Assembly (NCBI RefSeq): GCF_000196795.1
Contig: NC_014259.1
Location: forward strand, 2,914,001 to 2,978,000
Length of the DNA: 64,000 nucleotides
DNA from: Acinetobacter oleivorans DR1
GTDB lineage: Bacteria > Pseudomonadota > Gammaproteobacteria > Pseudomonadales > Moraxellaceae
Direction of reading: 5' to 3'
Shown here: positions 17,011-26,565 of the stretch, in pieces
How positions within the stretch are numbered: the stretch's first letter is position 1
How the letters are laid out: each line of letters starts with the position of its first letter
Made by a program: the position numbers and the translations under genes
The notes under the pieces: generated by a model
Told to the model about the DNA's origin: nothing
Databases searched by the model: none
The model's input: only the letters and a program-made list of their open reading frames with translations

Positions 17011-18462
17011 ATGCAAAATGTACAGTTACTTATTCACGGTCAATCTGTTGATGCATCAAATCAGGCAACTTTTGAGCGTATTAGCCCCATTGATGGATCA
17101 GTGGCAACTAAAGCTGCTGCTGCAACATTGGAAGATGTTGATCGTGCAATAGACTCGGCACAACAAGCTTTTAAAATATGGTCGAAACTCTCGCCTACGG
17201 AACGTCGCTTACGTTTATTAAAAGCAGCCGATTTAATGGACCAAAAGACTGAGCAATTCATTGAAACTGGAATGCAAGAAACAGGTTCAACTGCAACATG
17301 GTATGGGTTTAACGTTCACCTTGCTGCCAACATGTTACGTGAAGCCGCAGCCATGACCACACAAATTGACGGAAGCCTCATTCCGTCAGATGTGCCGGGC
17401 AATCTTGCAATGGGTGTGCGAGTTCCTTGTGGTGTGATTGTTGGCATTGCACCTTGGAACGCCCCTGTCATTTTGGCAACACGTGCGCTTGCTATGCCTT
17501 TGGCTTGTGGCAACACCGTTGTATTAAAAGCATCGGAAGCCTGTCCAGCAACACATCGTCTCATTGGTGAAGTGTTACATGAAGCAGGTCTTGGCGAAGG
17601 TGTGGTGAATGTAATTACGCATGCCGCTGAAGATGCACCACAAATCGTGGAGCGTTTAGTCTCTCATCCAGCCGTGAAGCGTATTAATTTTACGGGTTCA
17701 ACCAAAGTCGGAAAAATTATTGCCGAGACTGCTGCCAAATATTTAAAACCTGTTTTACTTGAATTGGGTGGTAAGGCGCCTGTCGTGGTTTTAAATGAAG
17801 CTGATATTAATGAAGCCGTAAATGCAGTCGCTTTTGGAGCATTCTTTAATCAGGGGCAAATTTGTATGTCGACCGAACGTGTTTTGGTTCAAGACAAAAT
17901 TGCCGACCAATTTATTGAAAAACTGATTGAAAAAACTCGCTCTATTCGAGCAGGTAATCCAACCTCAAAAGACAATGTACTCGGTGTTTTAGAAAGTCGC
18001 CGCGCTGCAAACCGTATTCAGCATTTGTTGGAAGATGCTCAAAACAAAGGTGCTGACTTACCTTTAGGTATTCATATTGAAGACACCACCATGCAACCGA
18101 CGCTGGTGCTCAATATTAAACCTGACATGCTGCTTTACCGCGAAGAATCATTTGGGCCTGTATGCACAGTTCAACGTTTTTCAAGCATTGAAGAAGGCAT
18201 AGCACTGGCAAATGACAGCGAGTTCGGTCTTTCTTCAGCAGTGTTTAGCCAAAATATTTCACAGGCATTAGAAGTCGCTCAACAGATTGACTCGGGTATT
18301 TGTCACATTAACGGCGCAACCGTACATGACGAAGCTCAAATGCCATTTGGCGGAACCAAATCGAGTGGTTACGGACGTTTTGGTAGTAAAGTCTCTGTTG
18401 CCGAATTTACCGACTTACGCTGGATTACCATTCAAACCCAATCACGTCATTACCCGATTTAG
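17011..18462 (+). CDS. hcaB: Vanillin / hydroxybenzaldehyde dehydrogenase HcaB
   Basis: A 483-residue NAD-dependent aldehyde dehydrogenase with the catalytic Cys in NQGQICMSTERV and the general-base Glu in LELGGKAPVVV; NAD-site GSTKVGKI. It oxidises the aldehyde made by HcaA (vanillin, protocatechualdehyde, 4-hydroxybenzaldehyde) to the acid. It lies 37 bases after hcaA. In ADP1 an hcaB mutant grows poorly on ferulate and caffeate, in line with this role. The vanillate formed is the substrate of VanAB 6 kb upstream. Confidence 0.92.
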   Translation: MQNVQLLIHGQSVDASNQATFERISPIDGSVATKAAAATLEDVDRAIDSAQQAFKIWSKLSPTERRLRLLKAADLMDQKTEQFIETGMQETGSTATWYGFNVHLAANMLREAAAMTTQIDGSLIPSDVPGNLAMGVRVPCGVIVGIAPWNAPVILATRALAMPLACGNTVVLKASEACPATHRLIGEVLHEAGLGEGVVNVITHAAEDAPQIVERLVSHPAVKRINFTGSTKVGKIIAETAAKYLKPVLLELGGKAPVVVLNEADINEAVNAVAFGAFFNQGQICMSTERVLVQDKIADQFIEKLIEKTRSIRAGNPTSKDNVLGVLESRRAANRIQHLLEDAQNKGADLPLGIHIEDTTMQPTLVLNIKPDMLLYREESFGPVCTVQRFSSIEEGIALANDSEFGLSSAVFSQNISQALEVAQQIDSGICHINGATVHDEAQMPFGGTKSSGYGRFGSKVSVAEFTDLRWITIQTQSRHYPI

Positions 18463-18517
18463 TCAGGGTAATGCAGACAACAACATATTAAATAAAAATT
18501 GCATGATGCAAAAAAAT

Positions 18518-18537
18518 AAAGCGCAGTGATGCGCTTT
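18518..18537 (+). other. Intercistronic hairpin hcaB-hcaC
   Basis: An 8-bp G-C-containing stem AAAGCGCA-GTGA-TGCGCTTT with a tetraloop, in the 91-bp hcaB-hcaC gap and only 4 bases before the hcaC ribosome site. It lacks a T-run, so it is more likely an mRNA stability or processing element than a full terminator. Confidence 0.5.
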
Positions 18538-18553
18538 CCATGGAGTGAAAGAA

Positions 18554-20431
18554 ATGCAAATGAATGCCACTCAATCACAAGACCGCGAACGGTTCGTAAA
18601 ATTAGGGCAACATGATATTCATTATCACCATAAAGATGACACGCTCTATATCAGCCCAAAAGAGCAATTAAAACCGTATCCACAAAAACTGACAGATCGG
18701 TTAATTCATTTTGCACAAACCAAACCAGACCATATTTTTGCAGCAAAACGCAATGCTCAAGGTGAATGGGTCAAACTGAGTTATGCAGAAGTTTTACAAC
18801 GTGCATGGCACATTGCTCAGGCATTACATGAACGTAAGTTAAGCCAAGAAAGACCTCTGGTTATTTTAAGTGGTAATGATCTCGAACATTTAACACTGTC
18901 TATGGCTGCCATGCTGGCAGGCGTGCCTTTCTCTGCTATTTCACCCGCCTACTCTCTAATTTCTCAAGACTTTGGCAAACTTAAACATGTGTTTGAAGTG
19001 CTTACACCTGGTATGGTCTATGCCAGCGATGGACAAGCTTTTGCCAAAGCCATTCAGGCATGTATTACACCTGACATTGAAGTGGTGACCAATAAAGGGA
19101 TTGTGGGCGATCAGATCTGCACATCTTTTCAATCGCTTTTAGATACGCCTGTTTCAAATGTTCAAGAGTTTTACCAAACCCTTGATGAAAACCAAATTGC
19201 CAAATTCTTATTTACATCAGGTTCAACCAAACTCCCTAAAGCTGTGCCGACCACGCATTTAATGCTGTGTGTTAATCAGCAAATGTTGTTGCAGACTTTC
19301 CCTGAGTTTGAAGAAACGCCACCTGTCCTACTCGACTGGCTGTCTTGGCACCACACCTTTGGCGGCAGTCACAATGTCGGTATTGCGCTCTATAACGGCG
19401 GTACCATTTACATTGATGACGGCAAACCCGTTGCAGGAAAATTTGATGAAACCATTCGTAATCTGAAAGAAATTTCTCCGACAGTTTATTTAAATGTGCC
19501 AAAAGGTTGGGAAGAACTCACCGAAGCTTTAGAAAAAGATGAAGAATTAAGAGACCGCTTTTTTGCCAAAGTTAAAATTCTATTCTTTGCAGGTGCAGCG
19601 CTTTCCGAAGCGGGCTGGAACAGACTCGATAAAATTGCTCAGCAACATTGCGGAGAAAAAATTCGCATCATGAGCGGCTTGGGCATGACTGAAACAGCTC
19701 CCTCTTGTGCTTTTACCACTGGTCCACGGGTGATGGCTGGCTTTATTGGTTACCCTGCTCCGGGGTGTGAAATTAAGCTGGTTCCATGTGGTGACAAACT
19801 TGAGTTTTGTGTTCGTGGCAAACATGTCATGAAAGGCTATTGGCGCTTAAAAGCGGACCAGCAAAGTACTATTTTTGATGATGAAGGCTTTTTCCACACT
19901 GGCGATGCTGTTCGTTTGGTCGATGTGAATGATCCAACTAAAGGCCTGATGTACGACGGACGAATTGCTGAAGACTTTAAACTCAATACAGGCACTTTTG
20001 TGAATGTGGGCACACTACGCAACAAAGTACTCATTCAAGGTAATTTACTGGTTCAAGATGTTTGTATTACAGGTTCAAACCTGAATGCGGTTGGCTTTTT
20101 GATTTTTCCAAAACTAGATGCTTGTGCTCAACAAGCTGGCCTTAAGCTGGGCGAACATTCTCCAACAGAGATACTACAGCACCCTAAAGTCCAGCAATGG
20201 TTCCGCCAATTTTTAACGACCTTTAATAAAGATGCGACTGGTAGCTCAAATACAGTCTCCATGCTTTATTTAATGACCGAGCCACCTCAACTCGATGCAG
20301 GTGAAGTGACCGATAAAGGCAACCTTAATCAAGGCAATATTACCAAGCGTCGTGCTGCTTTAATTGATGAGCTTTATCAAAAGCAGAATGATAACCCACT
20401 GATTATTCGGGTGCCCACCTTAAAGCAATAA
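18554..20431 (+). CDS. hcaC: Hydroxycinnamate-CoA ligase (feruloyl-CoA synthase) HcaC
   Basis: A 625-residue adenylate-forming enzyme. The AMP-binding loop is LFTSGSTKLPKAVPTTH, the A5 motif GLGMTETAP, and the later GDAVRLVD segment binds ribose. It activates ferulate, caffeate or p-coumarate with ATP and CoA; the CoA thioesters then serve HcaA and also act as inducers for HcaR in ADP1. The GTG at 18545 lies inside GGAGTG; the ATG at 18554, 8 bases after GGAG, is preferred. Confidence 0.92.
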   Translation: MQMNATQSQDRERFVKLGQHDIHYHHKDDTLYISPKEQLKPYPQKLTDRLIHFAQTKPDHIFAAKRNAQGEWVKLSYAEVLQRAWHIAQALHERKLSQERPLVILSGNDLEHLTLSMAAMLAGVPFSAISPAYSLISQDFGKLKHVFEVLTPGMVYASDGQAFAKAIQACITPDIEVVTNKGIVGDQICTSFQSLLDTPVSNVQEFYQTLDENQIAKFLFTSGSTKLPKAVPTTHLMLCVNQQMLLQTFPEFEETPPVLLDWLSWHHTFGGSHNVGIALYNGGTIYIDDGKPVAGKFDETIRNLKEISPTVYLNVPKGWEELTEALEKDEELRDRFFAKVKILFFAGAALSEAGWNRLDKIAQQHCGEKIRIMSGLGMTETAPSCAFTTGPRVMAGFIGYPAPGCEIKLVPCGDKLEFCVRGKHVMKGYWRLKADQQSTIFDDEGFFHTGDAVRLVDVNDPTKGLMYDGRIAEDFKLNTGTFVNVGTLRNKVLIQGNLLVQDVCITGSNLNAVGFLIFPKLDACAQQAGLKLGEHSPTEILQHPKVQQWFRQFLTTFNKDATGSSNTVSMLYLMTEPPQLDAGEVTDKGNLNQGNITKRRAALIDELYQKQNDNPLIIRVPTLKQ

Positions 20432-20451
20432 GCAATTGAAATAGAAAAGAA

Positions 20452-20473
20452 AGCTCAAATTTCGGTTTGAGCT
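20452..20473 (+). other. Intercistronic hairpin hcaC-hcaD
   Basis: A perfect 8-bp stem AGCTCAAA-TTTCGG-TTTGAGCT in the 74-bp gap between hcaC and hcaD, without a T-run. Probably a processing or partial-termination site within the operon. Confidence 0.45.
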
Positions 20474-20505
20474 ACAGCCTCACTTTTGCCTAAAAAAGGT
20501 TCAAC

Positions 20506-21645
20506 ATGCCACACGATACAGAATTTGAACTATTTCGGGACAGCTATCGCAGATTCTTAAAAGAACAGGTTGCTCCGTATTATGAACAATGGGAATACGA
20601 TGGCCTCATCCCACGTGACCTATGGCTTCGTCTTGGGGAAAATGGCTTTTTGTGCGTCGATGTACCCGAAGAATATGGCGGCTATGGCGCTCCTGTGCAC
20701 TACTCACTCATGTTGGTTCAAGAAACTGCTCAAGCTGGTTTTGCATCTTTAGCGGTTGCCATTGGCGGGCAAAATGAGTTGGTCTCTCCTTACCTGCAAA
20801 ATATTGGAACTGAAGAGCAAAAACGCTATTGGTTACCGAAAATGGTGACAGGTGAAGTCGTCACTGCAATTGCCATGACCGAAGCGAATGCTGGTTCAGA
20901 CTTACAGGCCATACGCACTCAAGCGATTTTAGAAAATGATCATTACCGTATTAATGGTTCAAAAACTTTTATTTCAAATGGTTTGCATGCCGATCTGATC
21001 GTTCTGGTTGCGAAAACTGATCCGCAAGCTAAAGCAAAAGGCATTTCGATTTTTCTAGTCGATGCTGCGTTAGATGGCGTTAAAAAAGGCCGTTCATTAC
21101 AAAAAATCGGGCTGCATGCCCAAGATACAGCCGAACTGTTTTTTGATGATGTCTGTGTGCCTACAACTCAGCGTTTGGGTGAAGAGGGACAAGGTTTTGC
21201 TTATTTAATGCAAGAGTTACCGCGTGAGCGTTTGAGCATTTCTATGATGGCTTTGGGATCAATTTTAGGGGCTATTGAAATTACTAAAGACTATGTTTTG
21301 GAACGTAAAGCTTTCGGACAACCGTTAAGTCAAATGCAAAACACACGCTTTGTGCTCGCAAACGCTCAAATCAAAGCAAAAGCCGCACAAGCCTTTGTAG
21401 ATCAATGTGCAGCGCTGTATCAACAACACCTGTTAAGCGTCACTCAAGTTGCCGCACTGAAATGCTTTATTACCGATGCTCAATGTGAAGTGATTGATCA
21501 ATTACTTCAGCTTTTTGGTGGCTACGGTTACATGCAGGAATACCCGATTTCACGCTTTTTTGTCGATGCGCGGGTACAAAAAATTTATGGGGGAACCAAT
21601 GAAATTATGAAAGAAATCGTGGCCCGAGAACTGCTCGGAAAATAA
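20506..21645 (+). CDS. hcaD: Acyl-CoA dehydrogenase HcaD
   Basis: A 379-residue FAD acyl-CoA dehydrogenase with the signature AMTEANAGSDLQAI and the C-terminal GGYGYMQEYPISRFFVDARVQKIYGGTNEI; the length is standard. In the hca pathway it is assigned to desaturation of the propyl side chain of dihydro-compounds (for example dihydroferuloyl-CoA to feruloyl-CoA), so the cell can use hydroxyphenylpropionates. It lies between hcaC and the porin gene as in ADP1. General family firm, substrate from context. Confidence 0.88.
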   Translation: MPHDTEFELFRDSYRRFLKEQVAPYYEQWEYDGLIPRDLWLRLGENGFLCVDVPEEYGGYGAPVHYSLMLVQETAQAGFASLAVAIGGQNELVSPYLQNIGTEEQKRYWLPKMVTGEVVTAIAMTEANAGSDLQAIRTQAILENDHYRINGSKTFISNGLHADLIVLVAKTDPQAKAKGISIFLVDAALDGVKKGRSLQKIGLHAQDTAELFFDDVCVPTTQRLGEEGQGFAYLMQELPRERLSISMMALGSILGAIEITKDYVLERKAFGQPLSQMQNTRFVLANAQIKAKAAQAFVDQCAALYQQHLLSVTQVAALKCFITDAQCEVIDQLLQLFGGYGYMQEYPISRFFVDARVQKIYGGTNEIMKEIVARELLGK

Positions 21646-21726
21646 TTCGATTTAAAAACCAAACAAGGCTGACACAACAACTAAGCCTTATTGAAAACAA
21701 AAAATGTTATTTCAGGAAGAAATGCT

Positions 21727-22977
21727 ATGTCGAAATTATGGATGTACTCTACCCTCATGCTCTCTGGTTCAGTGTGGGCTGGCAATTTTATTGACAACAG
21801 CTCAGTAGAACTCACCACACGAAATTTCTATTTTGACCGCGACTACCAAGAGCAATCTGCTTACCCTGCTGCCAAGGACTGGACACAAGGTTTTATTCTT
21901 AAAGCCAACTCAGGTTATACCGAAGGGACTGTTGGTTTTGGGCTGGATGTGCTTGCAACGGCGGGTTTTAAACTCGATGCCGACGCAGAACATGGTGGTA
22001 CAGGAAACTTACCTAGAGACACGCGTACTAATGAACCTGCTGACTCTTATGGCGAAATTGGTGTCACAGCAAAAGCGAAAATGAGCCAGACCGAGCTACG
22101 TATTGGTACGCTCATGCCAATGAATCCGGTGTTAGTGGCTTCACCTGCTCGTTTGCTTCCTCAAACCTATCGAGGCATTTCACTGACCAGTAAAGATATT
22201 AAAGATTTTGATTTACAAGCGGCTTACCTCGATAAAGTGAATCATCGGGATTCGACCAACTATGAAAAAATTAAAATTTCAGGGGTGAATGGACGATTTA
22301 AAAGTGCTGAAACTGATGGTCTCTATTATTTAGGTGGAAACTATCAGCTTGATCCAACAATCAAACTCACCGCTTTTTACATGGATGTTGATGATCTTTA
22401 TAACCAGACCATGGTCGGTGCCCTACACCAACATAAAATTAATGACACCACTAATCTTAGCTCGCAATTACGCTATTACCGTAGCCGAGATGACGGACAA
22501 GCAAAAGCAGGCTTAGTCGATAATGATCTTTATCATGCGCATTTCGAACTTAAACATCAAAACCATAAATTTATTTTTGGAACCTTCCAACATCACGGCG
22601 ACACCGCGTTTCCGTATTTGACTGGTGGTGAAACTGGGCTTCTCATAGACACATGGCCGGGCGAGTTTTTAAACCCAAAAGAGAAAGCCTATAGCTTCCG
22701 CTATGAATACGACTTTAAAGATTATGTGCCGGGTTTACGTTTCATGACTCGTTACACCACAGGTCACAATATTTATGCACCCAACTTAGGTGGGACCAAT
22801 CTAAAAGAACGCGAAACAGACTTTGATTTAGGCTACACGGTTCAAAGTGGCTGGTTAAAAAATCTAGGGCTACGCGCGCGTTATGCCATTTATGACAACA
22901 ACATGCTCTCTACAGCCAACATCAAACCTGTAAACGAAACCCGCATCAACATTGACTACACATGGAAATTTAAATAA
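21727..22977 (+). CDS. hcaE: OprD family porin HcaE
   Basis: A 416-residue outer-membrane porin with a signal peptide (MSKLWMYSTLMLSGSVWA). Start 21727 is set by AGGAAGA ending 6 bases before it; an upstream in-frame codon would spoil the signal peptide. The N-terminal SSVELTTRNFYFDRDYQE and late FRYEYDFKDYVPGLRFMTRY nearly repeat those in the VanP-like porin at 4.1-5.4 kb, so the two are close paralogues. Fifth gene of the operon, as hcaE in ADP1; probably the hydroxycinnamate channel. Confidence 0.85.
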   Translation: MSKLWMYSTLMLSGSVWAGNFIDNSSVELTTRNFYFDRDYQEQSAYPAAKDWTQGFILKANSGYTEGTVGFGLDVLATAGFKLDADAEHGGTGNLPRDTRTNEPADSYGEIGVTAKAKMSQTELRIGTLMPMNPVLVASPARLLPQTYRGISLTSKDIKDFDLQAAYLDKVNHRDSTNYEKIKISGVNGRFKSAETDGLYYLGGNYQLDPTIKLTAFYMDVDDLYNQTMVGALHQHKINDTTNLSSQLRYYRSRDDGQAKAGLVDNDLYHAHFELKHQNHKFIFGTFQHHGDTAFPYLTGGETGLLIDTWPGEFLNPKEKAYSFRYEYDFKDYVPGLRFMTRYTTGHNIYAPNLGGTNLKERETDFDLGYTVQSGWLKNLGLRARYAIYDNNMLSTANIKPVNETRINIDYTWKFK

Positions 22978-22986
22978 TTCAAAACG

Positions 22987-23017
22987 AGAGGTTCTGTCAC
23001 ACATAGAACCTCTTTTT
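22987..23017 (+). terminator. Terminator-like hairpin between hcaE and the DUF3237 gene
   Basis: A perfect 9-bp stem AGAGGTTCT with AGAACCTCT (9-nt loop) and a T5 tail. This is a standard intrinsic terminator and should at least lower expression of the next three genes relative to hcaA-E. Confidence 0.75.
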
Positions 23018-23034
23018 ATTTCGGAAAATTCATC

Positions 23035-23571
23035 ATGAAGAAAGTTGTAACGCTACTCTGCGGAATGAGTCTGATTGCCCTGACTCATGCCGAAACTCAA
23101 TATAGCCCACCGCCCATTCAGCTAGAGCCTTTAGCAAAATTTAGTGTGGATTTAAATGCGCCTGTTTGGGAATTAGGCACAACCAGTGATGCTGGTAAAC
23201 GCCGAATTATTCCTATTACAGGTGGAACATTTGAAGGGAAATCGCTTAAAGGCCGCATTTTAAATAATGGCGCAGATTGGCAAATAGTCGATAGTAAAGG
23301 ACTAGCCATTATTGATACGCGATATTTGTTAGAAACCGATGACGGTGCACTCATTTATCTTCAAACCAAAGGTTACCGACATGGCTCGGCAGAAACGTTA
23401 AAACAGCTTGCTCAAGGCAAAGATATCGACCCGAAAAATTACTATTTCAAAATTACCATGCAGTTTGAAACCAGCTCACCAAAATATTCATGGCTTAATC
23501 AGACTGTTGCAGTAGGTAGTGCAATGCGCTTGGGCAAAGCGGTTATTTATGATGCCTATACCCTGAAATAA
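23035..23571 (+). CDS. Periplasmic DUF3237 protein
   Basis: A 178-residue protein with a signal peptide (cleavage after THAE region, residue 21) and a DUF3237 domain (ELGTTSDAGKRRIIPITGGTFEG; DTRYLLETDDGALIYLQTKG). The domain is found beside aromatic catabolism genes in many proteobacteria, but its biochemical role is not established. It lies between the hcaE porin and the thioesterase, behind a terminator-like hairpin. The secreted location suggests handling of the ester or aglycone in the periplasm with the downstream esterase; that is inference. Confidence 0.8.
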   Translation: MKKVVTLLCGMSLIALTHAETQYSPPPIQLEPLAKFSVDLNAPVWELGTTSDAGKRRIIPITGGTFEGKSLKGRILNNGADWQIVDSKGLAIIDTRYLLETDDGALIYLQTKGYRHGSAETLKQLAQGKDIDPKNYYFKITMQFETSSPKYSWLNQTVAVGSAMRLGKAVIYDAYTLK

Positions 23572-23611
23572 TAATTTTTATAACACTTACAAAAAGGATG
23601 AACGCTTCATT

Positions 23612-24001
23612 ATGGATCAAAAAACTTTAGAACACTTACCGCCCATCCACCACCATTTGGGTGGACATAATATCCATTGGAATGACAAAAACACTGAACT
23701 CACTATCCACTACACGGCACTAGAAAGCTTTACCAATCCACGCGGCACCGTTGAAGGCGGCATGATCTGCGCCATGCTTGACGACGTGATGGGACTTTTT
23801 GCATATCTCGCCAATGACCGTAAACCAGCTACCACCATCAACTTAACGATGGATTTTTTAAGACCCTGTGCTGTAGGCGAAGTCATTACAAAATGCCGTT
23901 TCATTAAACAAGGCAAAACCGTACTGAATCTCGAAAGTGAAGCTTGGCAAAACAACAAAATGATTGCACGAAGCACAGCTAATTTTCTGGTTTTAGATTA
24001 A
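23612..24001 (+). CDS. PaaI-type hotdog thioesterase
   Basis: A 129-residue single hotdog domain with the PaaI-family signature NPRGTVEGGMICAMLDDVMG (catalytic acidic residues in the central helix) and TINLTMDFLRP. It hydrolyses acyl-CoA thioesters in the cytoplasm. In the hca context it may release CoA from stalled hydroxycinnamoyl-CoA, which would also lower the inducer of HcaR. It may correspond to hcaF of ADP1, but I cannot confirm that name. Confidence 0.82.
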   Translation: MDQKTLEHLPPIHHHLGGHNIHWNDKNTELTIHYTALESFTNPRGTVEGGMICAMLDDVMGLFAYLANDRKPATTINLTMDFLRPCAVGEVITKCRFIKQGKTVLNLESEAWQNNKMIARSTANFLVLD

Positions 24002-24034
24002 TTGCAAACATTCATTCAATAAGGATATGAATAA

Positions 24035-25786
24035 ATGAATTACACCAACAATAAACGAATTTTAACCCATTCCGCTTTAGTGCTTGCCATGCTTGGCGCT
24101 TTGGTAGGCTGTGGAAGTGATAATGATGACACATCGGCTCCCTCAACAACCAAACCGCCTCAGTTGTCTCCTGCTGTGGGTGTAAAAATGACAGGAAGCT
24201 GTTCAGACTTACTCGGATTTCAATACAACAATACCGTGATTAGCTCAGCCACTCTTCAAGAGGCAGGCACATTAACTGTAGCCAACAAACCAATTGGCGC
24301 TCATTGTTTGCTCAAAGGATATATGGACCAACGTGTAAGCCCTATCGATGGACAAACTTATCAAATTGGTTTTGAAATGCGCCTACCAATAGATTGGAAC
24401 GGCCGTTTTCTCTATCAAGGTAATGGTGGAACCGATGGTAACTTAGTACCTGCAACAGGTCAGGTCGGCAGCGGTGGTCCACTGACCAATGCTCTACATG
24501 ATGGTTTTGCTGTTATTTCTTCCGATGCAGGACATAATGCTTCACAAAATCCAATGTTTGGTTTAGACCCTCAAGCCAGAATTAACTATGGCTATGGCGC
24601 AATTACCAAACTCACGCCTATGGCAAAAAATCTAATTAAAACAGCATATGGTAAATTGCCAGATCGCTCCTATGCAGGTGGCACATCAAACGGCGGGCGT
24701 CATGCCATGATTGCTGCAACCCGTTTGGGCGACCAATATGATGGAATTTTGGCAAGTACACCGGGTTTTCATTTACCTCGTGCAGCCGCGGCTCAACTCT
24801 ACACAGCGCAGCAGCTTCGTCGTGTCGCAACAGATGAAAATGACCTAAGTACGGCTCTTACCCTTTCAGAGCGTAAAGTTATAGCAAAAGCGATTTTAGA
24901 TCGATGCGATGCTTTAGACGGTGTTGCAGATGGCTTGGTTCAAGATGTCGAGGCTTGCCGTACGGCTTTTGATATTCGCCAACATGTACCCGTTTGTTCA
25001 AGCACAAGAGATGGTACTTGTTTGAGCGCCGAACAAATTGATGTATTAGCCAACATTTACCGAGGTCCTGTAAATTCGGCTGGACAAGCGCTCTATGCAA
25101 CCCAGCCTTTCGACCCCGGTTTAGTCGGCAGTAACTGGGCAAGCTGGAAATTCGAATCTTCGGTGGGAACAGCACGAGACCCAGTTGCAGTTGGAATTCT
25201 TTTTCAGGTTCCACCAGACCCAACTGTGACTCAAAATTCTAGACAATTTGCCTTTAATTTTAACTTCGACACCGACTATCCAAAACTATCGGCAACCAAT
25301 GATGTATACACTGAAAGCTCCATGTCATTCATGATGCCGCCTGATGAATTGAATCTGGATAAACTCCGTAATCATGGTGGAAAAATGATTGTGGTACAAG
25401 GCACAGCAGACGGTGTTTTCTCTGTAGATGACACTCAAAATTGGTACGATCAACTGCTACAACACTATAAAAATGATGCAAAAGGTACAGCACCTGAATT
25501 CGCACGTTTCTTTAGAGTTCCGGGCATGAACCATACCCGTGATGGCATAGCGACCGACCAATTTGATGCATTGACTGCTTTAGTTAACTGGGTGGAATAT
25601 GGTCAATCACCTGACAAAATCATTGCAACTGCACGCGGCGCAGGTAACCCGAGTGGTCAAGTGAATACTGAACTTCCACAAGACTGGGCACCAGACCGCA
25701 CCCGCCCACTTTGTCCTTACCCACTCATTGCCCGCTACAATGGTCAAGGCGATAGTGAAAAGGCTGAAAACTTTAGCTGTAAATAA
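24035..25786 (+). CDS. hcaG: Tannase-family chlorogenate / feruloyl esterase, HcaG-like
   Basis: A 583-residue tannase/feruloyl-esterase family protein and a predicted lipoprotein (LAMLGALVGCGSDN, lipid Cys about residue 26). The nucleophile is in GGTSNGGRHAM, the acid in GTADGVFS and the His in PGMNHTRDG; the calcium-binding loop typical of the family is CDALDGVADG. It should cut chlorogenate to caffeate and quinate, or release ferulate from sugar esters, at the cell surface or in the periplasm. It ends the hca transcript before a strong terminator. Confidence 0.86.
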   Translation: MNYTNNKRILTHSALVLAMLGALVGCGSDNDDTSAPSTTKPPQLSPAVGVKMTGSCSDLLGFQYNNTVISSATLQEAGTLTVANKPIGAHCLLKGYMDQRVSPIDGQTYQIGFEMRLPIDWNGRFLYQGNGGTDGNLVPATGQVGSGGPLTNALHDGFAVISSDAGHNASQNPMFGLDPQARINYGYGAITKLTPMAKNLIKTAYGKLPDRSYAGGTSNGGRHAMIAATRLGDQYDGILASTPGFHLPRAAAAQLYTAQQLRRVATDENDLSTALTLSERKVIAKAILDRCDALDGVADGLVQDVEACRTAFDIRQHVPVCSSTRDGTCLSAEQIDVLANIYRGPVNSAGQALYATQPFDPGLVGSNWASWKFESSVGTARDPVAVGILFQVPPDPTVTQNSRQFAFNFNFDTDYPKLSATNDVYTESSMSFMMPPDELNLDKLRNHGGKMIVVQGTADGVFSVDDTQNWYDQLLQHYKNDAKGTAPEFARFFRVPGMNHTRDGIATDQFDALTALVNWVEYGQSPDKIIATARGAGNPSGQVNTELPQDWAPDRTRPLCPYPLIARYNGQGDSEKAENFSCK

Positions 25787-25801
25787 CATCCTATAAAAAA
25801 A

Positions 25802-25830
25802 AGAGAGCTTAAATAAGCTCTCTTTTTTTT
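25802..25830. terminator. Bidirectional terminator, hcaG / GntR
   Basis: A 9-10-bp stem (AGAGAGCTT with AAGCTCTCT) with an A-run before and T8 after it, between the convergent esterase and regulator genes. Confidence 0.85.
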
Positions 25831-25851
25831 ATCTTAATCTTAGCTCAAGTT

Positions 25852-26565
25852 TTACTGCTTAAACTTTTTAATACTTTTAGACAAATGAGCTCGCATCATT
25901 TGTCGAGCCAACAAACCATCCTGATCGACAATTGCGTTATAAATATTGACATGATCATGGTGAACCGCTTTTAAATATTCTTCACGGTTTTCAGGGCTTT
26001 GCTCAATAGATTTTAAGCGTGCACGTGGAATAATTTTTTCACCCAGATACTTTAAAAAATCAACGAAATATTGATTTTCAGAAGCTTCAGCAATGGCAAT
26101 ATGGAAATCATAATCAGCTTTTACTGTGCCATCATTTGCATCTGATGAAATATGACGTTCAAAGTCTTCAAGTGCAGCTTTCATTTTATCGATGTGGATT
26201 TGCTTACGGCGCTCAGAGGCTAAAAAAACAGCTTCAGACTCAAGGCTAATTCGAAGCTCAAGTAAAGAAACAATATCGTTAATAGTTTCTAAACTGGCAT
26301 TAGATAGCAAAAAATTCTGTTCAATAGTCTGCTCTTTTACAAAAGTACCAATCCCGTGACGAGTTTCGACAAACCCTAAAGAGCGCAACTCAGTGATTGC
26401 TTCTCGAATAACAGAACGGCTTACTTCAAAAGTTTCAATTAATTCAAGTTCGGTCGGAATTTTCTCTCCAACTTGGAAGTCTCCAGACTGAATTTTTTCG
26501 ATCAGTTGTTCTACAATAATCTGGCTTAGTTTTTTTGTTGATCTAGGTTTAATTGCACTAGACAT
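25852..26565 (-). CDS. GntR/FadR family regulator of the glucarate genes
   Basis: A 237-residue GntR winged-helix protein (FEVSRSVIREAITELRSLGFVETRHGIGTFV, residues 45-78) with a C-terminal FCD domain that keeps the metal-site pattern (DYDFHIAIAEASENQYF; later AVHHDHVNIYNAI). It is adjacent to and codirectional with the glucarate catabolic genes, so it probably controls them in response to a sugar acid. Candidate operators are the ATGAYGTCAT-like sites at 30.99-31.18 kb. No name is given because several FadR-type regulators do this job in different genera. Confidence 0.82.
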   Translation of the reverse strand: MSSAIKPRSTKKLSQIIVEQLIEKIQSGDFQVGEKIPTELELIETFEVSRSVIREAITELRSLGFVETRHGIGTFVKEQTIEQNFLLSNASLETINDIVSLLELRISLESEAVFLASERRKQIHIDKMKAALEDFERHISSDANDGTVKADYDFHIAIAEASENQYFVDFLKYLGEKIIPRARLKSIEQSPENREEYLKAVHHDHVNIYNAIVDQDGLLARQMMRAHLSKSIKKFKQ

